NCBI RefSeq assembly: GCF_036825535.1 | Contig: NZ_CP098812.1 | Span: forward strand, 1,488,001-1,552,000 | Direction of reading: 5' to 3' | Source: Parasalinivibrio latis | Lineage (GTDB): Bacteria > Pseudomonadota > Gammaproteobacteria > Enterobacterales > Vibrionaceae | DNA length: 64,000 nt | Shown: positions 17,850-27,327 of the stretch, one piece after another | Position numbering within the stretch: the stretch's first letter is position 1 | Layout of the letters: the number at the start of each line of letters is the position of its first letter | Program-made: the position numbers and the translations under genes | The notes under the pieces: generated by a model | Database searches by the model: none | Seen by the model: only the letters and a program-made list of their open reading frames with translations | Told to the model about the DNA's origin: nothing

Positions 17850-19685
17850 GTGCCTGATTCATTTGAACCCAAAAGTTTCCTAAAAACAGTCCCTCACCAG
17901 CCTGGCGTTTACCGTATGAAAGATGCCGAAGGTGAGGTCATTTACGTCGGTAAGGCTAAAGAACTTAAAAAGCGCCTTTCAAGCTATTTCCGGGTCAATG
18001 TACCTGGTGAAAAAACGCGGGCTTTGGTCCGCCAAATAGCCTCGGTAGAGGTGACGGTTACGCATACAGAAACCGAAGCTCTGATTCTTGAACATAACCT
18101 CATCAAGAAATACCTACCGCGTTATAACGTTCTGCTCCGGGATGATAAATCCTATCCATTCATTCTGCTTAGCAGCCATGAGCACCCGAGACTGAGTATG
18201 CACAGGGGTGCGAAACGTCGAAAGGGTGAGTACTTCGGGCCATACCCTGATTCCGGTGCGGTGCGTCAAAGTTTGCACCTGCTACAGCGAATATTCCCTG
18301 TTCGTCAGTGTGAAGATTCAGTCTACGCCAACAGAACCCGGCCTTGTCTTATGTTCCAGATTGGCCGCTGCTCAGCGCCGTGTGTTGAAGGGCATGTTTC
18401 ACAAGAAGAATATGCTGAGTTGGTAAACCATGCCCGGATGTTTCTACAAGGCAAAGACCGTCAGGTAATTGCTGTTCTGGTGGAAAAAATGGAAAAAGCC
18501 AGTGCAGAGTTGCTCTTTGAAAAAGCGGCAGAATACCGTGATCAAATTCAGGCTTTGCGGCGAGTACAGGAACAACAGTTCGTTTCTTACGACAGCCAGG
18601 ATGATCTGGATGTTGTAGGGGTTGCTGTTGAAAGTGGCGTCGCCTGTATTCATGTCCTGTTCCTGCGACAGGGAAAGGTATTGGGCAGTCGCAGCTACTT
18701 CCCCAAAATGCCTGCTGACACACAGCCAGCGGAGTTGGTTTCCGGTTTCCTGGGCCAGTATTACCTCCAACAGGAGCATGGACGCACGCTGCCAAGTGTT
18801 ATTTTGGCTGGTGTTGATCTGGGTGAAGAATCTCAGCTTCTCAGTGAGACCCTGAGTGAACTTGCTGGGCGTAAAATTCAGATCCAGTGCAAGCCGCGTG
18901 GTACGAGAGCCCGTTTTCTTAAGTTGGCGCAGACCAATGCTTTGTCAGCACTTACCAGCAAGATCAATCACAGGATGACGATACATCAACGTTTTGATGC
19001 TCTCTGCGAAGCATTGAACCTGGAGCAGATCCAGCGAATGGAGTGTTTTGATATCTCCCACACAATGGGGGAGCAGACTGTTGCATCCTGTGTGGTGTTT
19101 AACAGGGACGGGCCAGTTAAACCCGAATACAGGCGGTATAACATTTCTGGGATAACGGGAGGTGATGATTACGCAGCAATGGCACAGGCCTTAGAAAAAC
19201 GCTATGGTAAGCAACTGGATGAAGAGAAAATCCCTGATATTATCTTTATTGATGGTGGTAAAGGGCAGTTGAACCGTGCATGGAGTGTAATGCGTCCGCT
19301 GATGGCTGATTGGCCTAAACAGACGCTTCTGTTGGGAGTCGCGAAGGGTACAAGCCGTAAACCCGGCCTCGAAACCTTGATTAAAGTAGATGGCGATAGC
19401 TTCATACTGCCATCAGATGCACCTGCACTGCACCTTATCCAACATATCCGGGACGAAAGCCATAATCATGCAATTGGTGGGCATCGGCAGAAGAGAGCCA
19501 AAGCCAGACAGCAAAGTGTCCTTCAGGAAATTGAGGGGGTTGGGCCAAAACGTAGGCAGGCAATCCTTAAATATCTTGGGGGAATGCAAGAACTTAAACG
19601 TGCAAGTGTAGAAGAAATAGCCAAAGTTCCTGGAATCAGCAAAACATTGGCCGAGAAAATCCATTCTTCATTGCAACAGTCATGA
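17850..19685 (+). CDS. uvrC: excinuclease ABC subunit C
   Basis: Nuclease of nucleotide excision repair that makes both incisions around a UvrB-bound lesion. From the GTG at 17850 the protein is 611 residues (E. coli 610) and starts MPDSFEPKSFLKTVPHQPGV, matching the family; a TTG at 17808 would lie inside the U-tract of the uvrY terminator, so I reject it. GIY-YIG nuclease at ~16-95 (GVYRMKDAEG, VIYVGKAKELKKRL), UVR motif ~205-235, RNase H-like nuclease with MECFDISHTMGEQTVAS (~395), and C-terminal helix-hairpin-helix IEGVGPKRRQAIL / VPGISKTLAEKI. No strong ribosome site, consistent with coupling to uvrY. Confidence 0.95.
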   Translation: MPDSFEPKSFLKTVPHQPGVYRMKDAEGEVIYVGKAKELKKRLSSYFRVNVPGEKTRALVRQIASVEVTVTHTETEALILEHNLIKKYLPRYNVLLRDDKSYPFILLSSHEHPRLSMHRGAKRRKGEYFGPYPDSGAVRQSLHLLQRIFPVRQCEDSVYANRTRPCLMFQIGRCSAPCVEGHVSQEEYAELVNHARMFLQGKDRQVIAVLVEKMEKASAELLFEKAAEYRDQIQALRRVQEQQFVSYDSQDDLDVVGVAVESGVACIHVLFLRQGKVLGSRSYFPKMPADTQPAELVSGFLGQYYLQQEHGRTLPSVILAGVDLGEESQLLSETLSELAGRKIQIQCKPRGTRARFLKLAQTNALSALTSKINHRMTIHQRFDALCEALNLEQIQRMECFDISHTMGEQTVASCVVFNRDGPVKPEYRRYNISGITGGDDYAAMAQALEKRYGKQLDEEKIPDIIFIDGGKGQLNRAWSVMRPLMADWPKQTLLLGVAKGTSRKPGLETLIKVDGDSFILPSDAPALHLIQHIRDESHNHAIGGHRQKRAKARQQSVLQEIEGVGPKRRQAILKYLGGMQELKRASVEEIAKVPGISKTLAEKIHSSLQQS

Positions 19686-19730
19686 GCTTGGGGCAACATA
19701 GCCCTGTTGTAAATTTACCAGCGAAATCCT

Positions 19731-20285
19731 ATGCGCCTGAATATACCAACAATACTGACGCTGCTGCGCGTCGCGCTCATTCCATTCTTTGTCGTTGCAT
19801 TCTATCTTCCATACAGTTGGGCGCCTTTTGTTACTGCGTTACTGTTTGTAATTGCCGGATTTACCGACTGGCTGGATGGCTACCTGGCAAGAACGCTGGG
19901 TCAAACTACGCGATTCGGCGCATTTTTGGATCCTGTTGCCGACAAGGTGATGGTTGCCATCGCCCTGGTGTTGATTGCTGAACATTACCATTCAATCTGG
20001 ATTACCATTCCTGCAGCGACCATGATTGCCCGGGAAGTCATTATTTCTGCGCTGCGTGAGTGGATGGCTGAACTGGGTAAACGCGCTTCTGTCGCGGTTT
20101 CCTGGGTAGGTAAATTTAAAACGGCAACCCAGATGCTGGCATTGACGCTGCTGTTGTGGCGTCCTAACGGTGAAATTATTCTGGCGGGTTACGTGTTGCT
20201 TTATGTGGCGACAGCACTGACGTATTGGTCCATGTACCAATACCTGCTCGCAGCAAAAGATGACCTGTTATCTGACGAAGAGTAA
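19731..20285 (+). CDS. pgsA: phosphatidylglycerophosphate synthase PgsA
   Basis: Membrane CDP-alcohol phosphatidyltransferase making PGP from CDP-diacylglycerol and glycerol-3-phosphate. 184 residues (E. coli 182), with the diagnostic motif split over DWLDGYLARTLG and TRFGAFLDPVADKVM (DxxDG-AR-G-D-D residues all present). N-terminal MRLNIPTILTLLRVALIPFF is the first membrane helix. Follows uvrC by 45 bases in the conserved uvrY-uvrC-pgsA order and ends at a strong terminator. Confidence 0.96.
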   Translation: MRLNIPTILTLLRVALIPFFVVAFYLPYSWAPFVTALLFVIAGFTDWLDGYLARTLGQTTRFGAFLDPVADKVMVAIALVLIAEHYHSIWITIPAATMIAREVIISALREWMAELGKRASVAVSWVGKFKTATQMLALTLLLWRPNGEIILAGYVLLYVATALTYWSMYQYLLAAKDDLLSDEE

Positions 20286-20315
20286 TACTCGCCAAATAAG
20301 TCCATACGTTCGATA

Positions 20316-20343
20316 AAAAGCCGCTGAATTCAGCGGCTTTTTG
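20316..20343 (+). terminator. terminator after pgsA
   Basis: AAAGCCGCTG / CAGCGGCTTT (20317-20340) with an AATT loop, followed by TTG. Confidence 0.88.
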
Positions 20344-20677
20344 ATGCCAGGATGTTATGCACCAACAAGGAAAACTACCGTTTTCCATCTATTCAGTGTC
20401 CAGTAAGACTGGCGTCATGCCTGTCTGCCCCTGCTTTCTCTAATGATACTGGGGGATTTTCGGCTATTGAAGTTTCTGCATTGGAAAGAAAACGGGATGA
20501 GGTGACGGTGAAAAGCATTTATTTACTTGGACTGAACGCACTGAATGCATGCTAATTTAACAGTCTTTGGACGGCCGGTTTAGGCTCGTGGATAATCTTT
20601 TAATATTGAAGAAAAAGTGGCTTTAATAGAATTGGAAAGATTGCATTCCAACCATAACTAATTGTATTTAAGGAAAT
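20344..20677. other. gene-free region downstream of pgsA
   Basis: About 330 bases with no recognisable gene. A 67-codon + strand frame (20352-20555) ends in the odd peptide LGLNALNAC but lacks a ribosome site and homology I recognise. In E. coli this position holds glyW-cysT-leuZ tRNA genes; I looked for cloverleaf and CCA-end patterns here and found none. Confidence 0.5.
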
Positions 20678-20702
20678 AAAAAACCGGCCGGAGCCGGTTT
20701 TC
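20678..20702 (-). terminator. terminator after ybjL-like gene
   Basis: AACCGGC (20682-20688) / GCCGGTT (20693-20699); the - strand continues TTTTTTATTT. Confidence 0.88.
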
Positions 20703-20709
20703 TGATTGC

Positions 20710-22395
20710 TTAGGAAAGTATTATCAACAAAGTTCCTGCCAAAGTAAGCAATATGTTTGCAATGGCATAGGTACCTGCATAACCCAGCGCCGGGATAGTG
20801 CTTCGGGCATATTCGGTGATCATATCCATTGCCGGGGCGCAGGTGCGGGCACCGACAATGGCGCCGAATAGCAGAGCCCGGTTCATTTTCAGGATGTAGG
20901 CACCTACCAGGTAAGCGACGATAACCGGGATAACACTTACGCAGAAGCTGGCAAATACGATCTTCAAACCCATTTGTGCCAGATGCTCCCAAAGGTTCCC
21001 ACCCGCACTCAGGCCAACACCAACCATAAAGGTCATCAGGCCAAGGTCTTTAATCATATTCAGCGCGCCTTGCGGGACATAACCAAACGTTGGGTGGTTG
21101 GCACGCAGGAAACCCAGTGTGATACCGGAGATAAGAAGGCCAGCAGCATTACCCAGGCCAAATGTCACATGCCCGAAGGTCATGGTGATCATGCCAAGCG
21201 CGGAGCCCAGGATGAAGAAGCAGCAGAATGCCAGCAAATCTGCAATCTGGCTGTGAATGGATACGAAACCGATTCGTTCAGCAAGACCCATTACACGGCT
21301 GCGTTCACCACTTACCTGGAGGACGTCACCTTTGGCAATGAAGATGTTGTGGTCCAACGGCATTTCGATCTGTGCGCGTACCACACGGTTAAGAAAACAG
21401 CCGTATTCGGACAGGTTAAGATCGGACAGGCGTTTGCCTACGATGCTGTCATTTTTTACAACAATCTCTTCGTCTGCGATGCGCAGGTCAAGCAGGTCGC
21501 GGTCGAACACTTCCTTGCCGTTACGGAAACTTGGGTCAAGGCGGGCATGGCTGTCTGGGTAGCCTACCAGCGCGATTTCATCGCCTTCCTGCAAGATAGC
21601 ATCACCATCCGGGTTTGCCAGGATGCCATTTCGGCGAATGCGCTCGATATAACAACCGGTTTGGCGGTAAATACCCAGTTCACGAAGGTTACGGCCGTCA
21701 ATCCACTTAATCAGTTCCGGGCCCACACGGTAGGCACGAATAATCGGAAGGTAGACCTTGCGCTGGGAAGACGAGCCGAGGCCGCGTTCCAATGCAATTT
21801 GCTGGGCGGAGTGCTCCAGATTCTGCTTTTGCAGCTTAGGCAGCAGTTTTGCCAGCATAATAAGGCTGACCAGGCCAACAAGGTATGACATGGCATAGCC
21901 GACGCTCAGGTTGTCGATAATATGGGCGATGGCATTTGGATCAAATTTATCGCTGGATAAACCGCTCGACAGAGCGTCCTTTGCGCCAACCAGAACCGGT
22001 GTCGCTGTGAGCGCACCCGCCATCATGCCTGTGGCGATGCCGAAGTCGATATGAAGGTGTTTTGCAAAAACCAATGTCAGCACAACCGCCGTTATTAAAA
22101 CGGTCAGTGCCAGGACGAGGTAAGACTTACCATCGCGGAAGAAAATGCCGAAGAAATTCGGGCCTGCTTCGATACCAACGCAAAAAATAAATAGCATAAA
22201 GCCAATACTGAGAGCGTCTGGAGAGAAAGAAAACCCGGCGTTGCCCAGTAAGAGGGCGGTTAACAGCACACCGATTGAATTACCGAATTGCATGGTACCA
22301 ATCCGGATTTTTCCGAGAGTCAGACCGATAGCAAGGGTGACGAAAAGCAACAGGATATCGTTTTGGTGCAGCAGGTCTACAACATCAATGTTCAC
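20710..22395 (-). CDS. ybjL: AspT/YidE/YbjL-family transporter
   Basis: 561 residues, identical in length to E. coli YbjL. Ten or more membrane helices in two halves (residues ~10-190 and ~385-560) flank two soluble RCK/TrkA-C-like domains (~200-370), whose YLPVIRAYRVGPEL-like segment (here YLPIIRAYRVGPELI) and YRQTGCYIERIRRNG are near-identical to YbjL. Glycine-rich re-entrant motifs FGAIVGARTCAPAMDMI and PTFGYVPQGALNM are present. The family includes aspartate:alanine and succinate exchangers; the substrate of this member is not known. Confidence 0.93.
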   Translation of the reverse strand: MNIDVVDLLHQNDILLLFVTLAIGLTLGKIRIGTMQFGNSIGVLLTALLLGNAGFSFSPDALSIGFMLFIFCVGIEAGPNFFGIFFRDGKSYLVLALTVLITAVVLTLVFAKHLHIDFGIATGMMAGALTATPVLVGAKDALSSGLSSDKFDPNAIAHIIDNLSVGYAMSYLVGLVSLIMLAKLLPKLQKQNLEHSAQQIALERGLGSSSQRKVYLPIIRAYRVGPELIKWIDGRNLRELGIYRQTGCYIERIRRNGILANPDGDAILQEGDEIALVGYPDSHARLDPSFRNGKEVFDRDLLDLRIADEEIVVKNDSIVGKRLSDLNLSEYGCFLNRVVRAQIEMPLDHNIFIAKGDVLQVSGERSRVMGLAERIGFVSIHSQIADLLAFCCFFILGSALGMITMTFGHVTFGLGNAAGLLISGITLGFLRANHPTFGYVPQGALNMIKDLGLMTFMVGVGLSAGGNLWEHLAQMGLKIVFASFCVSVIPVIVAYLVGAYILKMNRALLFGAIVGARTCAPAMDMITEYARSTIPALGYAGTYAIANILLTLAGTLLIILS

Positions 22396-22635
22396 GGTAA
22401 GTTATTTGGCTTTTGGCAGGTCACGAATAGATGGCACATTATAGCGGTTTGCAGCTCGATGTAATGTAAAACTTGCTGGGAATTCGCTCAACTGCTGGTT
22501 CAGTATCCAATGACAAAAATTTTCGTCTGGGAGAGAGGGGAGACAAAGGATAGGACGATTTCCATCGACCTTATCTGTCGGTAACACATACGGGTTAAAA
22601 GTCTTCTATCCCAAAGAATGAGTCCTGTCGGCATA

Positions 22636-22666
22636 TACAAAAAGCGCAGCAAATTGCTGCGCTTCT
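22636..22666 (-). terminator. terminator after grxA
   Basis: AAGCGCAGC (22642-22650) / GCTGCGCTT (22656-22664), followed by TTTTTGT on the - strand. Confidence 0.85.
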
Positions 22667-22687
22667 CAGGAAATTTACCAGTTCAAA

Positions 22688-22951
22688 TTAGTTGAACAGG
22701 CCGAGGTTTTCTTTTGCATACGCTTCGAAATCTGTGCAACCACCAATGTGTTGTTGATCAACGAAGATTTGTGGAACGGTTTCAACGGGCTTACCGACTG
22801 TTTTTTCAAGGTCAGCTTTGCTGATGCCTTCCGCGTGAATATCTACGTAGCGGTAGTTGAAATCGTCACGCTCAGCCTGGAGCTTTTCAGCCAGTTCCTT
22901 TGCACGAACACAGAATGGGCAACCTGGGCGACCAAAAATCACGACAAACAT
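22688..22951 (-). CDS. grxA: glutaredoxin 1
   Basis: 87-residue glutaredoxin using glutathione to reduce protein disulfides and ribonucleotide reductase. The start is the ATG at 22951, with AAGGAG 8 bases upstream; upstream in-frame codons are not supported. Active site GCPFCVRAKELAEKL (residues ~9-22), cis-Pro segment ETVPQIFVDQ, and GGCTDFEAYAKENL typical of GrxA. Between the ybjL-like gene and a divergent alcohol dehydrogenase. Confidence 0.93.
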   Translation of the reverse strand: MFVVIFGRPGCPFCVRAKELAEKLQAERDDFNYRYVDIHAEGISKADLEKTVGKPVETVPQIFVDQQHIGGCTDFEAYAKENLGLFN

Positions 22952-23242
22952 AAAATTCTCCTTCGTTCTTGTTGGTGACAACTATGCCTGAATCACGACA
23001 ACGAGAAAAGAGGGGAAGGCCTCTTGTTATGATAGGTTCCATCTATTGATTGGCGTTGAATTTTGCGATAGGGAAATTCGGTCTTTATTTGTAAGCATTC
23101 CTTGGTTGTACGGTGCGTGACAGAGTGCGCAGATTGGCACTGCACCTTTTCAGAGTGGAATAAACCTGTGCTGAATCAAAGCGGTGAAAAGCCGGATCTT
23201 ACAAGTTACCTTCTATAGATGTTTTTACGACAAGGAGTAGTT

Positions 23243-24427
23243 ATGTTCCAGTTTATGACGGCGACGAGAATCGTATTCGGCGAAGGTGCACTTATGAATT
23301 CGCTGAGCCTTTTTAACCAGTACGGATACAGTGCGCTGCTGGTGACTGGAAAAAACGATGAGCGGGCTCAACCCATCATCAGCTATTTCAAATTGCAGAA
23401 CATCCGGTATCAACAAGTCGCTGTTCATGGCGAACCTTTAATTGCAATGATTGAAGAGATGGCGGCGACGGGGCGCCAGTTCAAGCCGGATATGGTGATA
23501 GCGATTGGGGGCGGCAGTGTCATTGATACTGGAAAGGCGCTTTCGGCCTTGATTCCAAACCAAGGCAGCGTTTACGACTATATAGAAATTGTGGGTAGGG
23601 CACTACCGCTGAGTGCCAAGCCTCTTCCTTTTATTGCCATTCCAACAACAGCCGGAACCGGCTCAGAAGTAACCCGTAATGCAGTATTGAAATCCGCACA
23701 GGAAAATATGAAAGCAGCTATCCGGAGTCCGGAATTGCTTCCCACCATGGCGATTGTTGACCCGACACTCACTTACGGTACCGACAGGGCACTGTCGGGA
23801 TATGCGGCCATGGATGCATTTACGCACCTGATGGAGTCTTATGTTTGCAGTGATCCGAACCCGCTCACCGATATGGTATGCGAAGAGGGCATACGCCGGT
23901 TGGCTTCAGCCATACTGCCAGCCTGCGAGGATGATGAGCCGCGTGCCCGCTCGGATATGGCATTTGCTGCAATGCTCGGTGGGATGGCTATGTCGAACGG
24001 CAAGCTTGGTGCGGCACACGGCCTGGCTGCTGCGCTGGGGGGACGTTTGCCGGTCGGGCACGGCATTATTACCGCTCAGCTTGCACCTTATGTGATGCAA
24101 GAGAACGTCTTTGCGGCACGTGAAGCAGGGCGAATTGATGTATTAAACCGCTATCGCCAGCTTGCCTGTCTGCTGACCGGTCGCATGAATGCAGAAATTA
24201 TTGATGGTATCCGTTGGGTTAAACGAACTCTGCGTCGACTTGAGTTACCGGGCCTGTGCGATTTTGGACTGTGTAATACCATGTTTGGCGAAGTGGCAGA
24301 GGATGCACTTAAATCCAGCTCTATTAAAGGTAATCCGCTTCCGCTGAACAGAGAACGTTTGGTACATATTCTGGAGCGGGTATGTACAGATGCTGAAATT
24401 TCAATTGATCTGGAAGAAAGCCATTAG
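23243..24427 (+). CDS. iron-containing alcohol dehydrogenase
   Basis: 394-residue group III (Fe-dependent) dehydrogenase. Start is the ATG at 23243, with AAGGAG 7 bases before it. NAD-binding IAIGGGSVIDTGKALSAL (~90), PTTAGTGSEVTRNAVL (~135), and the metal-binding region with D in DPTLTY.. and His residues in MDAFTHLMESYV, GAAHGLAAALG and LPVGHGI. It likely reduces an aldehyde or ketone or oxidises an alcohol with NAD(P); substrate cannot be read from sequence. No operon partner; divergent from grxA. Confidence 0.88.
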   Translation: MFQFMTATRIVFGEGALMNSLSLFNQYGYSALLVTGKNDERAQPIISYFKLQNIRYQQVAVHGEPLIAMIEEMAATGRQFKPDMVIAIGGGSVIDTGKALSALIPNQGSVYDYIEIVGRALPLSAKPLPFIAIPTTAGTGSEVTRNAVLKSAQENMKAAIRSPELLPTMAIVDPTLTYGTDRALSGYAAMDAFTHLMESYVCSDPNPLTDMVCEEGIRRLASAILPACEDDEPRARSDMAFAAMLGGMAMSNGKLGAAHGLAAALGGRLPVGHGIITAQLAPYVMQENVFAAREAGRIDVLNRYRQLACLLTGRMNAEIIDGIRWVKRTLRRLELPGLCDFGLCNTMFGEVAEDALKSSSIKGNPLPLNRERLVHILERVCTDAEISIDLEESH

Positions 24428-24454
24428 ACTAAAGAGTGACAGGCAACCTGCTTA

Positions 24455-24721
24455 TATACCCAACCCACCTCAAGGTGCGTGATTCAGAGTGATTTCAGTG
24501 CGTTCAATTCAAGGAAAATACCTGAAGGAATGGCTTCTCCCTTTCAAAGGTATTTGACACAGAAGTGGATGCACTGAAACACTCCCGAAGGGCGAGTTTG
24601 ATTGGCTCTCATTCTGCGTTGCTGTTTCTTGATTTAGAACCACTAGATCGTCAAAACAGCGCCTTGACTGACAGCCAATCAACTCTCGCTGAAAACTGCA
24701 TCTTGAGGTGGTTTGGGTATA
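24455..24721. mobile_element. 267-bp MITE with 24-bp terminal inverted repeats
   Basis: Left end (24455-24478) and right end (24698-24721) are near-perfect inverted copies, TATACCCAA(C/A)CCACCTCAAG(G/A)TGC, with only two differences. If the outermost TA is the duplicated target, the element is TACCC...GGGTA at 24457-24719 flanked by TA, as for IS630/mariner-type MITEs. Inside are further dyads (AAATACCT/AGGTATTT; GATTGGCT/AGCCAATC; CTGTTT/AAACAG), so the whole unit can fold into a cruciform or RNA hairpin. It encodes no protein. A decayed, internally deleted copy in the opposite orientation lies at 39331-39458. Confidence 0.8.
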
Positions 24722-24863
24722 CAGGTTGCCAACTTACAAGCCATACGATAAAACCTGAGTAACCAACGAGAGATCGTTAATATTTTCTATGGATAAACAA
24801 ACATGTCCCGCCTTTTCTATGACGGAATAGAATAAAGGGTCATATAAACAGGAGAATCAAGGG

Positions 24864-25586
24864 ATGAATCAGGTCATAGATACTTTACTCAGCCATCGCT
24901 CTATTCGTAAATTTTCCGACGAGCCCATTTCCACAGAACAGCTTGCTAAGATTCTGGATTGTGCCCGGGCAGCATCGTCTTCCAGCTTTATTCAATGCAC
25001 TTCAGTGATTCGTATCACCGACAGTAATAAGCGTGCGAAACTGGCCTCACTTGCCGGAAACCAAGCCTACGTTGAGGAAGCTGCTGAATTTCTGGTTTGG
25101 TGTGCGGATTTCAACCGCCATTTGGCAATCAAACCTGATGCCCGTGTCGGTTACACAGAACAGACCCTTATTGGTGCAGTTGATACTGCACTTATGGCGC
25201 AAAATGCCATGGTGGCGGCAGAATCGATGGGGTTGGGCGGTGTCTATATAGGTGGTATTCGCAATAACCCGGACAAGGTATCTGAACTTCTTGAGTTGCC
25301 ACAACAGGTTGTGCCGCTGTTTGGTATGTGCCTTGGGTATCCTGCGCAAAACCCGGAAATTAAACCCCGTCTTCCTGTTTCAATCTTGCTTCATACTGAC
25401 AGTTACCAGGAGTTGGATACTATAGAACTGGCAGATTATGACCGTGATGTACGTGAGTACTACCTCACTCGCACCGGTGGCAACAAAGACATGAGCTGGA
25501 GTGAACAAATTGGCGAGACGCTGTCAAAAGAGGCTCGTCCGTTTATGAAAACATTCCTTAAGAGCAAAGGGTTCAATATTCTTTGA
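24864..25586 (+). CDS. nfsA: oxygen-insensitive NADPH nitroreductase NfsA
   Basis: 240-residue FMN flavoprotein of the NfsA/Frp group that reduces nitroaromatics, quinones and chromate by two-electron steps with NADPH. N-terminal SHRSIRKFSDEPI binds FMN phosphate; AESMGLGGVYIGGIRNNP and FGMCLGYPAQNPEIKPRLP are family hallmarks; C-terminal MKTFLKSKGFN matches NfsA. AGGAGAA lies 10 bases before the ATG. Monocistronic, downstream of the MITE. Confidence 0.92.
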   Translation: MNQVIDTLLSHRSIRKFSDEPISTEQLAKILDCARAASSSSFIQCTSVIRITDSNKRAKLASLAGNQAYVEEAAEFLVWCADFNRHLAIKPDARVGYTEQTLIGAVDTALMAQNAMVAAESMGLGGVYIGGIRNNPDKVSELLELPQQVVPLFGMCLGYPAQNPEIKPRLPVSILLHTDSYQELDTIELADYDRDVREYYLTRTGGNKDMSWSEQIGETLSKEARPFMKTFLKSKGFNIL

Positions 25587-25749
25587 TTTGCTGTCCCTAT
25601 CCGGCGGGAGGTTTTGTTTTCCCGCCAAATTGAGAACTCCATTCTTTACTTATTCTTTTCAATATCCCCCTTCTAAATGAAAGAAAACTGCTGTTTATGA
25701 CAGTTCTGATATGTAATTTGTCTTAATTGTAAGGAAGTGCTGCTTTGCT

Positions 25750-25778
25750 TTGATCGGCATCACGCAAGTTGCTAGACT
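25750..25778 (+). promoter_or_regulatory. sigma-70 promoter of yhjX-like gene
   Basis: TTGATC (25750-25755), a 17-base spacer, and TAGACT (25773-25778). Predicted start near 25785 gives a ~107-nt leader that includes an AACCGG/CCGGTT hairpin (~25793-25808). The rest of 25587-25892 holds no gene that I can see. Confidence 0.6.
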
Positions 25779-25892
25779 CCGCGCGCTTTTGCAACCGGTA
25801 ATCCCGGTTCACGAATTCAATTAATAAACTGCCAGTATTCGTACAGTCGGAATCCAGGCAGTCACATTTCGTTCAAAGTATTGAGTTAGCCA

Positions 25893-27116
25893 ATGATTAA
25901 ACTTAATAAAGCTGCCCGCATTTTAGCTGCCGGTTTCTGTATTAACCTGTGTATGGGTATCCTGTATGCATGGAGTGTTTTCAAGCAAGCGCTGGTGGTT
26001 GAACAAGGCTGGTCAAATGCGGATGCTTCAATGCCATACACCGTTGCAGTGATCTGTTTCTCTCTGTCCCTGCTTGTCGCCGGTGTTGTACAGGATCGTA
26101 TGGGACCGCGTAAGGTACTGATTCTGGGCACCGTAATGGTAGGTCTGGGTATGATCGTATCCAGTTTTGCAACATCACCAATTGTGCTGATCCTAACGTT
26201 CGGTATCCTGACCGGAGTTGGCATTGGCTTTGGATATGCGTGCCTGGCTCCTTCGGCGATGAAGTGGTTCCACCCATCGAAGAAAGGCCTGGTAAATGGT
26301 CTGATTGCAGCGGGTTTCGGCCTGGCGGCGGTATATCTTGCACCGCTGACATCAAGCCTGATCGCTGAGTACGGAATTAACAACAGCTTTATGATTCTGG
26401 GCGTAGGCATCCTGGTCATTGCGGTACCGCTGGCCTGTACGATCAGTAATCCGCCAGAGGGATATGTGCCTGAAGCACCGGCTGGCTATAAAGCTAAAAC
26501 CGATAGCACTCCGGTGAGCATGGACTGGCGCGGTATGCTGAAAACTCCACAGTTTTATTCTCTGTGGGCGATGTATGCACTGGCATCTTCTGCCGGCCTG
26601 ATGATCATCGGGAATATCACCTCAATTGCTGCACAACAGGCAAACATTACTCAGGCCGCATTTCTGGTTGTGATCCTGTCAGTATTTAACTCGGGTGGAC
26701 GAATTGCTGCGGGTATCCTGTCCGATAAGATTGGCGGTGTGAAAACCCTGATGCTGGCATTCATCATGCAGGCGGTAAACATGGCAATGTTCGCCGGGTA
26801 TGACGGTGAGTTTACGCTTATGGTTGGTGCGGCAATGGCCGGTGTGGGTTACGGTACATTGCTTGCTGTGTTCCCATCAATTACGGCTGAATATTACGGC
26901 CTGAAAAACTACGGTGCCAACTATGGTGTGCTGTATACCGCATGGGGTATCAGTGGCTTTATCGGCCCGGTTGTTGCCGCTGTGGCAGTGGACATGACCG
27001 GTACTTACTCTGTGGCATATATGATCTGTGCTGTGATGCTGGGTGTTGCCATTGTCCTGTCTGCCGTGACCAAACCGGTAACAGAGTCAACCTTAGCGAA
27101 ACCAGCTTTGGCATAA
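25893..27116 (+). CDS. yhjX: OFA-family MFS transporter (YhjX-like)
   Basis: 407-residue, 12-helix major facilitator of the oxalate/formate antiporter group. N-terminal CINLCMGILYAWSVFKQAL and PYTVAVICFSLSLLVAG, loop-2 motif QDRMGPRKVLILG, and GIGFGYACLAPSAMKWF are diagnostic. E. coli YhjX belongs here and is linked to pyruvate. The neighbouring SatP gene also moves small carboxylates, so pyruvate/formate-type substrates are plausible (inference). The start lacks a clear Shine-Dalgarno but agrees with the family N-terminus. Confidence 0.88.
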   Translation: MIKLNKAARILAAGFCINLCMGILYAWSVFKQALVVEQGWSNADASMPYTVAVICFSLSLLVAGVVQDRMGPRKVLILGTVMVGLGMIVSSFATSPIVLILTFGILTGVGIGFGYACLAPSAMKWFHPSKKGLVNGLIAAGFGLAAVYLAPLTSSLIAEYGINNSFMILGVGILVIAVPLACTISNPPEGYVPEAPAGYKAKTDSTPVSMDWRGMLKTPQFYSLWAMYALASSAGLMIIGNITSIAAQQANITQAAFLVVILSVFNSGGRIAAGILSDKIGGVKTLMLAFIMQAVNMAMFAGYDGEFTLMVGAAMAGVGYGTLLAVFPSITAEYYGLKNYGANYGVLYTAWGISGFIGPVVAAVAVDMTGTYSVAYMICAVMLGVAIVLSAVTKPVTESTLAKPALA

Positions 27117-27136
27117 CGTCGATTTTGTGATGTCTG

Positions 27137-27163
27137 AAAACCCGGCTTCGTGCCGGGTTTTTT
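27137..27163 (+). terminator. terminator after yhjX-like gene
   Basis: AAACCCGGC (27138-27146) / GCCGGGTTT (27152-27160), followed by TTT. Confidence 0.88.
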
Positions 27164-27327
27164 GTGCGCGTTTTTTATGAAAACGTTGAGCAAAAGTTGA
27201 GCACATGAAAAAGTACGATAAAAAGTGTGTCTATTTAATTCGGAATGTCAGTATCTGTTTACTTGGCTCGCCCAGTTCAGCATAATGCGCCGCCTTTTTA
27301 CTTTTAATTTTCTTTTTTCTAAGGTGC

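Noticed and set aside
20352..20555. 67-codon + strand frame after pgsA
   Set aside because: No Shine-Dalgarno and mixed composition; kept only as an observation because of its LNALNAC end.
20974..21888. 304-codon + strand frame antisense to the ybjL-like gene
   Set aside because: Lies wholly inside a conserved, correctly sized transporter gene; no ribosome site, low-complexity composition typical of an antisense shadow.
22402..22587. 61-codon - strand frame upstream of the ybjL-like gene
   Set aside because: No ribosome site and no family resemblance; sits in the promoter region.
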